From contig NC_021915.1 in assembly GCF_000442645.1 (NCBI RefSeq), forward strand, positions 2,108,001 through 2,172,000: a stretch of 64,000 nucleotides of DNA, written 5' to 3'. The DNA comes from Corynebacterium maris DSM 45190. GTDB lineage: Bacteria > Actinomycetota > Actinomycetes > Mycobacteriales > Mycobacteriaceae. How positions within the stretch are numbered: position 1 is the stretch's first letter; every line of letters starts with the position of its first letter. Below the pieces are notes generated by a model, which did not search any database, was not told where the DNA came from, and saw only the letters and a program-made list of their open reading frames with translations. The position numbers were made by a program, and so were the translations under genes. Of this stretch, positions 26,291 through 34,378 are shown in pieces.

Positions 26291-26324
26291 CTCTGCGCAC
26301 TATGCGCGCGCATAGTGCGCAGAG
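26291..26324. repeat. Palindrome copy 3, perfect 34 bp
   Basis: The longest copy: each 17-bp arm reads CTCTGCGCACTATGCGC outward to inward, and the two arms match without a mismatch or spacer. Such a sequence can extrude as a cruciform. It lies 127 bp before the lipoprotein start. Confidence 0.9.
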
Positions 26325-26451
26325 CCAGCCCGCAGCCAGGGGAAGGCCTGCAGGATCACGCCGCGTGAGGCACTATTCATGGGGCGGAACGCGCCCACAC
26401 CAGGACGAGGCCGCATCATCACACAGCCACACCAAGGGATCGGGGGACCCA

Positions 26452-27054
26452 GTGGGAAAAAGAATTCTCAGCGCCATTGCTGCCATCACCACAGCTGCGC
26501 TACTCAGCTCCTGTGCACCGGCCACCAGCCAAGCACCGGAAACTGACACCGACGTCGCGGCCACCACCCAAACCGAGCTACCTCCCGGGTTCTATCTCGG
26601 AGAAGAATTCATCGAGATCGGGGAATTCAACCCGAACAAAGTTGAGCTCATCGACCTATGCGAAGAAATTCCGGATGAGGTGTTACTGGAGGCGGGGATG
26701 ATAAATAATGGCACTGGGGGGATTGAAGGAAGTGAGTCGATAATCTGCACCTTGCGGGCGCAAGAAAAAACCTTGTCCAAAGGTGACTTCAGTCTGATTT
26801 CAGACGCACTGACAAAACAAGTTTTTCAGGACAACGACCTAATCATAGAACCGCGCTTAACCAAGACGGTCCCTGGTTCTTTTTTCTATGCATTCCCATC
26901 TGATAATGCATCCTGTTTTATAGCCACAGAAACGAGCCAAGGGCTCATCTCAGTAGTCTATGACAACCCTTTTACTGGGGCTCCGCAAGAAGATTTATGT
27001 CACCCGGCTCTAAAGGCACTTGAGTCAATCTATTTTCAACTTCGGGGGAAGTAA
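26452..27054 (+). CDS. DUF3558-like lipoprotein
   Basis: The GTG at 26452 (GGGGGA upstream) gives 200 residues with a signal peptide and the lipobox LLSSC. The mature part has paired cysteines in the DUF3558 layout: DLCEEIPDEVLLEAG, then SIICTL, then a late NASCFIATETSQGL and DLCHPALKALESIYF. DUF3558 lipoproteins are common in mycolic-acid actinobacteria and often lie near type VII secretion genes. The GC content is visibly lower than in neighbouring genes and codons are AT-richer, which suggests foreign origin. The stop overlaps the next start (TAATG), so the two are co-translated. Confidence 0.7.
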   Translation: MGKRILSAIAAITTAALLSSCAPATSQAPETDTDVAATTQTELPPGFYLGEEFIEIGEFNPNKVELIDLCEEIPDEVLLEAGMINNGTGGIEGSESIICTLRAQEKTLSKGDFSLISDALTKQVFQDNDLIIEPRLTKTVPGSFFYAFPSDNASCFIATETSQGLISVVYDNPFTGAPQEDLCHPALKALESIYFQLRGK

Positions 27055-28784
27055 TGACACTGCACATCGTAAATGAATCGCTGCAAAATTCGGTTCAGAA
27101 AATGTTCCTCATAAAAGACGAGACTTCAAGAGCTGCGCTAGAAGCCCAGCGAACCACACTGGGGCCCTCCTATTCACCAGTCTCTGGGATGGACCAAATG
27201 GGCACTACCCACGGATCAATTCTTCGCGAGGGCGCAAGCTCCGCCAACGGCACTTTGGAGCAGATTTCCAGGGATATCCATTGGCTTCGAGACAACCTCA
27301 CCTCCAACCTGGAGGCCTTCTCATCTCAGGAAGATGCGGCCACATTCGCCATCGACCGGGCGGACATGGGCTCGAGCATGCACGAGAATTCGGTGGCGTC
27401 TGCAGCTAAGAGCGGCGGCGGGTGGGGCGCTTTGATCAGCGCTCCGCCAGTTATTTTGCCGTCACCGGATCTGCGGACCTTGCACGGCCAGTTCTCGCAG
27501 ACACAGGCGGCGCAGGCGAAGGACGCGGCGTTAACCTGGCTCAACCTGGTGGATTCCACCCAGACGATCGCCAGCGACCTGCGAGGCATCGCAGCCGGGC
27601 TGGCCGGGACGAACAGCGGCGCAGCCATCGACGCCGCGACGAACGCAATCCATGAGACTGCCGGCGCAGCTGACCGCTTTGCGGCGAACGCGACGGCGAT
27701 GCACACCCACGTCACTCTTTTGGACGCCGCGAAGTCTGAGGGCCATGCGTTGGTGACCTCGATGCTCATGATGGTCCGGGCGGTCCGCAGCGCTGGTCTT
27801 CCGGAGGCGCAGGCGTTGGCTGAAGCGACCGACAGGAGTTTGGCCACGGCTTTCCCGTCGTACTTCCTCCCGATCCTGGCGCCGTCGCAACCGTTGGTGA
27901 CTGCGTTGACGGACCCGTCACCGCCGAGCTCTGCGCAGATCATGCAGGCGGGTATGGGCACCGTCAGTGCACATGAAGGGTTGCAGGCGGCGGTGAATTC
28001 GTTGCAGCTTCCCCGTGAGTTCGCCGAGACCGTCAACCGGGAGATCGCGACGCATCCGGAGAACTTCACCGACATCGACGGCGCGACAGAGATCCTCGAC
28101 CGGATCGGTGAGAACCCGGGCGGGCAGCTGCTGGATCCGGGGATGTTCGACACCACCTCCGCAGGTACGGGTATGCCGCAGCCGGCGTCGATCACCGGCG
28201 GGATGGGCGGTGCTTCACCTGCTTCCGGTTTCAGCACTGGTTCCGTCCCCACGTCGCCCACCGGGCTTCCCGGTCTGGCGGGCACGGGTGGTGTTCCTGC
28301 GGGCGCTCTCGGGGCGGGAGGGTCCCCGATTCCGGCGCTGGCCGGGCTGGGCGCCGCCGCACAGAACGGTGGCGGCGGGCGAGCGTCGACAAGCGGTGGC
28401 GCCGCTTCCCGCCCGGTCCCGGTTCCGTCCGGAATGCCGCGGCTGGCGAATACGGTGTTTCCGGGTGCGGCCGGCGGCACGCCTCCGGCCGGGGTCGGCG
28501 GGCAGTCAGCGCATCCGGCTGCTGGGCAGCAGACGATGGCCCGCTCAGCAGGAGCCGGCGGAGGGTCCGGCGCAGGCATGGCCCGCGGCGGGCACATCGT
28601 CAACACTCCCCCGGCGCGCGGAGCGGGTGGCCGCACCGAGCAGGCGACGAAGGCGAAGGCCGTGACGTCGCAGGTGGAGCGAGAGGGCAATCTGAAGGAT
28701 CTGCTCGGCGACAAGGATCCGGTGGTGCCCGGGGTCATCGGCAGTTGGGTGTTTGATTCTGCTGCACAGAGCCCTGATAAATAA
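27054..28784 (+). CDS. PPE/WXG100-like protein with Gly/Pro-rich C-terminus
   Basis: The 576 residues have no signal peptide. Residues 60-105 are a helical stretch with ISRDIHWLRDNL; residues 150-290 form long helices with GTNSGAA at 185-191 where PPE and WXG100 proteins carry their turn motif, followed by AIDAATNAIHETAGAADRFA. From about residue 365 the chain is low-complexity Gly, Pro, Ala and Ser to a short charged tail. This resembles ESX-secreted PPE/EspB-type proteins. No ESX machinery is in the window. The first 300 bp are AT-richer than the rest. Assignment is by fold pattern, not by recognised identity. Confidence 0.6.
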   Translation: MTLHIVNESLQNSVQKMFLIKDETSRAALEAQRTTLGPSYSPVSGMDQMGTTHGSILREGASSANGTLEQISRDIHWLRDNLTSNLEAFSSQEDAATFAIDRADMGSSMHENSVASAAKSGGGWGALISAPPVILPSPDLRTLHGQFSQTQAAQAKDAALTWLNLVDSTQTIASDLRGIAAGLAGTNSGAAIDAATNAIHETAGAADRFAANATAMHTHVTLLDAAKSEGHALVTSMLMMVRAVRSAGLPEAQALAEATDRSLATAFPSYFLPILAPSQPLVTALTDPSPPSSAQIMQAGMGTVSAHEGLQAAVNSLQLPREFAETVNREIATHPENFTDIDGATEILDRIGENPGGQLLDPGMFDTTSAGTGMPQPASITGGMGGASPASGFSTGSVPTSPTGLPGLAGTGGVPAGALGAGGSPIPALAGLGAAAQNGGGGRASTSGGAASRPVPVPSGMPRLANTVFPGAAGGTPPAGVGGQSAHPAAGQQTMARSAGAGGGSGAGMARGGHIVNTPPARGAGGRTEQATKAKAVTSQVEREGNLKDLLGDKDPVVPGVIGSWVFDSAAQSPDK

Positions 28785-28827
28785 GGGAATGTCGCCGGGG
28801 TCACCTGCAGGGGTGGGTGGAAATCCC

Positions 28828-28833
28828 TACGCT
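28828..28833 (+). promoter_or_regulatory. Leaderless -10 of treS
   Basis: TACGCT seven bases before the ATG at 28841, the same arrangement as at aecD. This supports that ATG over the GTG at 28817. Confidence 0.4.
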
Positions 28834-28840
28834 GGTGCCC

Positions 28841-30700
28841 ATGGACTCCGAATTTGGAAATGCATTCATGGACAGCCCTGAACCGCCGGTGAACCCGGAT
28901 GAGAATCCGACGCATCCTCTGGCCGAAAACACGGATGAGGAGGCGCCGGTTCCTCGTCCGGCGACGGACGCGGAAGGTTATGTGATCGAGCATGAGTCGG
29001 AGGAGTATGAGACTCCGACTCCTGCCCCCGGTGACAACCCGTGGGAGCGCCCGGAACACGACTGGTACAAGGACGCCGTGTTTTATGAGGTGTTGGTGCG
29101 TGCCTTTTACGATCCGGAGGGCAGTGGCTCCGGCACGTTGAAGGGTGTGACGGAGAAGCTCGATTATCTGCAGTGGTTGGGCATCGACTGCATCTGGTTG
29201 CCGCCGTTTTTCGATTCCCCCCTGCGTGACGGCGGGTACGACATCCGTAATTTCCGTGAGGTGTTGCCGGAGTTCGGCACGGTCGACGACTTCGTCGAGT
29301 TGATGGACCAGGCTCACCGTCGAGGCATCCGCGTGCTCACGGATCTGGTGATGAACCACACGTCCGATCAGCACGCGTGGTTCCAGGAGTCGCGCCATGA
29401 TCCGGAGGGCCCGTACGGGGACTTTTATGTGTGGTCGGATGACCCGACACTCTATTCCGAGGCCCGCATCATCTTCGTGGACACCGAGGATTCGAACTGG
29501 ACGTGGGACCCGGTGCGCAAGCAGTACTTCTGGCACCGTTTCTTCTCGCATCAGCCGGATCTGAATTACGACAACCCGGAAGTGCAGGAGGCGATGCTCG
29601 ACGTCATGCGCTTCTGGCTGGATCTGGGGTTGGACGGGCTGCGTCTGGACGCGGTGCCCTACCTGTACGAGCGGGAAGGCACCAACGGCGAGAACTTGCC
29701 GGAGACCCACGCGTTCCTCAAGGAGGTTCGTGCGGTCATTGACGAGGAGTACCCGGGGCGCATGCTGCTGGCGGAGGCCAACCAGATGCCGGAGGAGGTC
29801 GTCGAGTACTTCGGCGAGCCGGACCGCGGCGACGAGTGCCACATGGCGTTCCACTTCCCGGTGATGCCGCGGATCTTCATGTCTTTGGATCAGGAGTCGC
29901 GTACTCCGATTTCGGAGATTTTGAAGGAGACGCCGCACATCCCGAAGACGGCGCAGTGGGGCATGTTCCTGCGTAACCACGATGAGCTGACGCTCGAGAT
30001 GGTCTCGGACGAAGAACGCGACTACATGTACTCGACGTATGCGAAGGACCCGCGGATGAAGGCGAACGTGGGCATCCGCCGCCGTCTGACCCCGCTGCTC
30101 AACGGCAACCGCAACAAGGTGGAGCTGCTGACCGGGTTGCTGTTGTCGCTGCCAGGATCGCCGTTCCTGTACTACGGCGATGAGATCGGCATGGGCGACA
30201 ACATCTGGCTCAGCGACCGCGACGGGGTGCGCACCCCGATGCAGTGGTCCTCGGACCGCAACGGCGGTTTCTCCCGGGCGGATCCGGAGCGGCTGTACCT
30301 GCCGGCGATCATGAACGATCAGTACGGCTACTCCACCGTCAACGTGGAAAATCAAATGCGGCGCGAGAACTCCATGCTGCACTGGACGCGCGAGCACGTG
30401 CTGGTGCGTAAGCAGTACAAGGCTTTCGGCCGCGGCACCTACCGGGAGGTGCCGTCGGGCAACGAGCATGTGCTGGCTTTCCTCCGCGAACACAAGGGCG
30501 AAGCGATCCTGTGCGTGAACAACTTCTCCTCGCGCCCGCAGGCAGTGAAGCTGGATGTCTCGGAGTTTGAGGGTGTCACCCCGCGGGAGCTGACGGGCGG
30601 CGAGCTGTTCCCGGAGGTTAAGCATTACCCCATCACGGTGACTCTGCCTCCGCACGGTTTCTTCTGGTACGACATGAGCGGCGAGGACAACGATGACTAA
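28841..30700 (+). CDS. treS: Trehalose synthase (maltose alpha-D-glucosyltransferase)
   Basis: A GH13 enzyme that isomerises trehalose and maltose in the cytosol. The 619 residues carry the GH13 regions DLVMNHTSDQHAWFQ, DGLRLDAVPYLYEREG (nucleophile Asp), MLLAEANQMPEEV (acid Glu) and FLRNHDELTLEMV (second Asp), with an acidic, Pro-rich N-terminal tail of about 65 residues. It overlaps mak by 8 nt; TreS and Mak feed maltose-1-phosphate to GlgE, which is not here. I recall treS-mak lying beside idi in C. glutamicum, so this location, between aecD and brnQ, would be a rearrangement. Confidence 0.93.
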   Translation: MDSEFGNAFMDSPEPPVNPDENPTHPLAENTDEEAPVPRPATDAEGYVIEHESEEYETPTPAPGDNPWERPEHDWYKDAVFYEVLVRAFYDPEGSGSGTLKGVTEKLDYLQWLGIDCIWLPPFFDSPLRDGGYDIRNFREVLPEFGTVDDFVELMDQAHRRGIRVLTDLVMNHTSDQHAWFQESRHDPEGPYGDFYVWSDDPTLYSEARIIFVDTEDSNWTWDPVRKQYFWHRFFSHQPDLNYDNPEVQEAMLDVMRFWLDLGLDGLRLDAVPYLYEREGTNGENLPETHAFLKEVRAVIDEEYPGRMLLAEANQMPEEVVEYFGEPDRGDECHMAFHFPVMPRIFMSLDQESRTPISEILKETPHIPKTAQWGMFLRNHDELTLEMVSDEERDYMYSTYAKDPRMKANVGIRRRLTPLLNGNRNKVELLTGLLLSLPGSPFLYYGDEIGMGDNIWLSDRDGVRTPMQWSSDRNGGFSRADPERLYLPAIMNDQYGYSTVNVENQMRRENSMLHWTREHVLVRKQYKAFGRGTYREVPSGNEHVLAFLREHKGEAILCVNNFSSRPQAVKLDVSEFEGVTPRELTGGELFPEVKHYPITVTLPPHGFFWYDMSGEDNDD

Positions 30701-31841
30701 CTATGAGCAGATGCTGGCTGAGGCGCGTTTCTACGGCGCCAAGTCCGAGGCGATCGACGCCGTCGACGTGATTGATTCGCGCCTGGTCGGGCACTACCGG
30801 CATGAGCTGCTGCAGGTCACCCATGGTGGGGTTCAGGATTTCTACCAGGTGCTGACCGACGCGGACGGCGACGCCTTACACCGGTCGCAGCCGGCGGGCG
30901 CCTATGCCCGTTCGTTGGCGGAATCGCGGTTGGGCACCGTGCATGGCTCGTTCCCCTACCCCGCCGACGCCCCGGTCCGCGCTTTTGAGGGCGAGCAGTC
31001 GAACACCTCCCTGATCGTGGAAGCGGATCCGCCGGTGATGCTCAAGGCCTTCCGCAAACTGGAGGCCGGGCTGAACCCGGACGTGGAGCTGTTGTCGCGC
31101 ATCGGCGACTGCCCGCACGTCGCCGGGGTGTATGGCTGGGTTACCCAGGAAATCGGCCGCGAGACCTACACCCTGGCGATGGCGCAGCAATTCATCGAAG
31201 GCGGCCGCGACGGGTGGGAGTTGGCGCTCAGCTACGCCCGCACCGGCGGTTCCTTCGCCGAGGAGGCGCGGATGTTGGGCGAGGCCACCAGGGCAGTGCA
31301 CGTGGCGCTGGCGGCGGAGTTCGGAGTGGAGGAGCAACACGCAGAGATTCGCGCGGGCGAATTGGACCGGCACCTGGAGCAATTGGCGGCGCGTAACCCG
31401 GACGTCGAAAAGCACGCCAATCAAGCGCATGACCTGTACGCGTCCCTGGCCGGGGAGATGACCACGGTGCACCGGGTGCACGGCGACCTGCACCTGGGGC
31501 AGGTGCTGCGCACCGATGACCGCTACCTGCTCATCGACTTCGAGGGCGAGCCCGCCCGTTCGCTGGCGGATCGGCAGTTGCCGGATTCCCCGCTGCGGGA
31601 CGTCGCCGGGGTGTTACGGTCGTTGGATTACGCGGCGCACTTCCACGCCGACAGCCCGGACCCGCAGAAGTGGGTGGCGGAGGCGTCGGAGGCTTTCCTG
31701 GCGGGCTATGGCATCCGACGCACCCCCCTGCTGGATGCGTATGTGCTGGATAAAGCGCTCTACGAGGTAGTCTATGAGGCGGATAACCGCCCCGATTGGG
31801 TGGGGATCCCCCTGTCGGCGGTCACCCGCCTGCTCTCCTAA
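30693..31841 (+). CDS. mak: Maltokinase
   Basis: An aminoglycoside-phosphotransferase-like kinase that makes maltose-1-phosphate with ATP. Catalytic motifs are VHGDLHLGQVL and YLLIDFEGEP, in the usual order, and the N-terminal cap begins MTNYEQMLAEARFYGAKSEA. At 382 residues it is shorter than the mycobacterial protein, which I believe is normal in Corynebacterium. The start lies inside the treS stop region, so the two are translationally coupled. Confidence 0.9.
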   Translation: MTNYEQMLAEARFYGAKSEAIDAVDVIDSRLVGHYRHELLQVTHGGVQDFYQVLTDADGDALHRSQPAGAYARSLAESRLGTVHGSFPYPADAPVRAFEGEQSNTSLIVEADPPVMLKAFRKLEAGLNPDVELLSRIGDCPHVAGVYGWVTQEIGRETYTLAMAQQFIEGGRDGWELALSYARTGGSFAEEARMLGEATRAVHVALAAEFGVEEQHAEIRAGELDRHLEQLAARNPDVEKHANQAHDLYASLAGEMTTVHRVHGDLHLGQVLRTDDRYLLIDFEGEPARSLADRQLPDSPLRDVAGVLRSLDYAAHFHADSPDPQKWVAEASEAFLAGYGIRRTPLLDAYVLDKALYEVVYEADNRPDWVGIPLSAVTRLLS

Positions 31842-31901
31842 ATTGATCTACCTCACAGTGGCCCGGTAGCGTTTGCCCACATCACCGGCATAAGGAGAAT
31901 G

Positions 31902-33257
31902 ATGTCCACGACGACCGCCCCCAAGAAATCCCACGTGTCCCTCATCGTGGTCACGTCACTCATGCTGTTCTCCATGTTCTTCGGGGCCGGCAACCTGATT
32001 TTCCCGCCGCAGCTCGGCGTGGACGCGGGCACGAACTTCTGGCCCGCCATCATCGGCTTCCTCGGGGCTGGCGTGCTGCTGCCCGTGCTGGGCATCATCG
32101 CGATCGCGCTGTCAGGCCACAGCGTCCGTGACTTGGCCTCCCGGGCGGGCCGCGTGTTCGGCCTCATTTTCCCGATCCTCGCCTACTTGTCCATCGGCGC
32201 GTTCTACGCTCTGCCGCGTACCGGCGCCGTGTCCTTCGAGATGGCCGTGACCCCGCTGACCGGCTGGGATTCCATGCTGGCGTCGGGGATCTTCAACTTC
32301 ATCTTCTTCGGCGTGGCCCTGGCCCTGTCGTGGAATCCGAACACGATTTCCTCGACGCTGGGCAAATACCTCACCCCGGTCTTGGTCGTGCTGCTGGCGC
32401 TGCTGATCATCCTCGCCCTGGTCAATTTCGACTACGCCGCCGGAGCCCCGAACGAAGTCTACACCGACGCGCCGATGGCCGCCGGCCTGCTGGAGGGCTA
32501 CCTGACCATGGACGCCATCGCCGCGCTGGCGTTCGGCATCGTGGTCATCTCCGCGCTGCGCTACAACGGCGTGAAAGAGGGCAAGCCCTTGGCCTCCGCC
32601 GCCATCGTCGCCGGGGTGGGCGCCGGCGTCTTGCTGGGCGCGATCTACATCGGGCTCGGCTTGATCGGCCAGGTCATCCCCGACGGAGGCTCCTACGACA
32701 ACGGCGCCTCCATCCTGTCTTCCGCGGCGAACCTGACGATGGGCGTCCCGGGCCAGATCATCTTCGCCGCGATCGTGGTGCTCGCCTGCCTGACCACCGC
32801 CGTCGGCCTGATCACCGCCACCAGCGAATTCTTCACCGAGCTGCTGCCCGGCATCAGCTACAAAACCTGGGCGGTCATCTTCGCCTTCGCGTCCTTCGCC
32901 ATGGCCACCGCCGGCCTGGACACCGTCTTGTCGATCGCCGCCCCAATCATCGGCTTCATTTACCCGCCGGCCATCGCCCTGATCTTCATCGCCCTGATTG
33001 AGCCGATCTTCGGCCGTGGCCGCTTCCGGTGGACCTACCTGCTGGGCGTGTGGGTCGCCGTCATCTGGTCCGCGCTGACCAGCTTCGGCGTCACCGCCCT
33101 GGTCGACTGGGCCCCGCTGCAGGGCGCCGGACTGGGCTGGGTCTTGCCGACGGTGGTTGCCGTCGTGATCGGCTTGATCATCGATCTGACCACCCGTCGC
33201 GGGCAGCCCACGCCGCCGCCGGCCACGCAGCAGCCGCAGGTGCTGACCGAAAGCTAA
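31902..33257 (+). CDS. brnQ: Branched-chain amino acid carrier BrnQ
   Basis: A LIV-II family Na+-coupled importer for leucine, isoleucine and valine with about 12 membrane segments. The family signature SLMLFSMFFGAGNLIFPPQLG is near the N-terminus; 451 residues. Two consecutive ATG codons exist; the second (31902) is preferred since AAGGAG ends 4 nt before it and only 1 nt before the first. In C. glutamicum brnQ follows aecD and precedes a luciferase-like monooxygenase; the latter link is kept here. Confidence 0.93.
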   Translation: MSTTTAPKKSHVSLIVVTSLMLFSMFFGAGNLIFPPQLGVDAGTNFWPAIIGFLGAGVLLPVLGIIAIALSGHSVRDLASRAGRVFGLIFPILAYLSIGAFYALPRTGAVSFEMAVTPLTGWDSMLASGIFNFIFFGVALALSWNPNTISSTLGKYLTPVLVVLLALLIILALVNFDYAAGAPNEVYTDAPMAAGLLEGYLTMDAIAALAFGIVVISALRYNGVKEGKPLASAAIVAGVGAGVLLGAIYIGLGLIGQVIPDGGSYDNGASILSSAANLTMGVPGQIIFAAIVVLACLTTAVGLITATSEFFTELLPGISYKTWAVIFAFASFAMATAGLDTVLSIAAPIIGFIYPPAIALIFIALIEPIFGRGRFRWTYLLGVWVAVIWSALTSFGVTALVDWAPLQGAGLGWVLPTVVAVVIGLIIDLTTRRGQPTPPPATQQPQVLTES

Positions 33258-33340
33258 CAGCGGCCGGGGCGCACCCGGTGGGCCTTCCGTAGGCTGGGAA
33301 TGAGAATCCTTGTTCCCCGTCAACGAAAGGCCAGGCCACC

Positions 33341-34378
33341 ATGACTGCCCGCCTCCCCTTGTCCGTCATCGATTTCTGTACCATTTATGAAGGAGAAAGC
33401 GCCGGTCAGTCCATGGCGCGTTCCCTGGAGCTGGCGCAGACGGCGGAGCGGCTGGGGTACTCGCGCATCTGGTACTCCGAGCACCACAACATGCCGTCCA
33501 TCGCGTCGTCCTCCCCGGCGGTGCTGATCGCGCACATCGCGGCGAAGACCGAGCGGATTAGGCTCGGCGCCGGCGGCGTCATGCTGCCGAACCATTCCCC
33601 TTACGTCATCGCCGAGCAGTTCGGCACCCTCGCCGAGCTCAATCCGGGCCGCATCGACTTAGGTCTGGGGCGCGCCCCTGGCACGGACATGAACACCCTC
33701 GGCCGGGCGCTGCGCCGTGACCCCAACGCCGCGGAGCACTTCCCGGACGACGTCGTCGAACTGCACGGTTACCTCACCGGCAACTCCCACATCCCGGGAG
33801 TGCAGGCGATCCCCGGGGCGGGCACGAACGTCCCGCTGTATGTCCTGGGTTCCTCCATGTTTGGCGCCACGCTCGCCGCGAAGCTCGGGTTGCCGTATTC
33901 CTTCGCCTCGCACTTCGCCCCCACCCACCTGATGCAGGCGACGAAGTACTACCGCGATAACTTCGAGCCTTCCGACGTGCTCTCCGAGCCGTACGTCATC
34001 GCGGCGGTCAACGTCACCGCCGCAGAAACGCAGGAGGAGGCGGAGCGGCAGACGGAGATCGTGCGCCGAAACCGGGTGAAGCAGATGGTCAACAGCCGGG
34101 CGCCGATCACGGAGGCCCAGCTGGACCGGCTGGTCGAATCTCATTCGGGGCAGCAGATCATCGAAATGTTGAAGTTCACCGCCACCGGCACCGGTGAGCA
34201 GGTCCGTGAGTACCTGGAAGGGTTCACGCAGACGGCGCAGGCCGACGAGCTGATGGTGTCTTTCCAGGGCCCCTCCCACGCGCACGCGGTGCGTTCGATG
34301 GAGATCCTCGCGGACGCGTGGGAGCTGGACCCGGCGGAGGCCGCCGGGGCCCCGGGCGACTGGAATGAAAAGCGCTAG
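33341..34378 (+). CDS. Luciferase-like flavin monooxygenase
   Basis: A TIM-barrel LLM-class oxidoreductase (YhbW/LuxA-like, FMN-dependent) of 345 residues. Family features are SLELAQTAERLGYSRIWYSEHH, GGVMLPNHSPYVIAEQFGTL and RIDLGLGRAPGTD. Substrate unknown. A hexamer TAGGCT at 33291 could be a -10. Its end overlaps the convergent ectP gene by 4 bp. Confidence 0.88.
   Translation: MTARLPLSVIDFCTIYEGESAGQSMARSLELAQTAERLGYSRIWYSEHHNMPSIASSSPAVLIAHIAAKTERIRLGAGGVMLPNHSPYVIAEQFGTLAELNPGRIDLGLGRAPGTDMNTLGRALRRDPNAAEHFPDDVVELHGYLTGNSHIPGVQAIPGAGTNVPLYVLGSSMFGATLAAKLGLPYSFASHFAPTHLMQATKYYRDNFEPSDVLSEPYVIAAVNVTAAETQEEAERQTEIVRRNRVKQMVNSRAPITEAQLDRLVESHSGQQIIEMLKFTATGTGEQVREYLEGFTQTAQADELMVSFQGPSHAHAVRSMEILADAWELDPAEAAGAPGDWNEKR

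Larger units (their letters stand above)
25851..26451. other. 601-bp non-coding gap with hairpins and three palindromes
   Basis: No convincing gene is present: frames here begin MRAHS only because the palindrome contains ATGCGCGCGCAT on both strands. The gap holds two hairpins (25857-25900 and 26045-26086), then three perfect copies of the palindrome at 26121, 26189 and 26291. The last 100 bp before the lipoprotein start contain no clear promoter. Confidence 0.7.

Noticed and set aside
25900..26313. A 137-residue frame starting MRAHSAQSG on the minus strand
   Set aside because: It starts in one palindrome and runs through the other two; the sequence looks unlike a protein and has no ribosome binding site.
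26121..26324. A CRISPR array or plasmid-like iteron set
   Set aside because: Only three copies, unequal spacing (48 and 80 bp), palindromic units of different length, and no cas or replication genes nearby.
27326..30655. A 1109-residue open frame on the minus strand
   Set aside because: Antisense to treS and the PPE-like gene. The sequence is Arg/His/Val-rich with no family motif, while the plus strand shows GH13 catalytic blocks.
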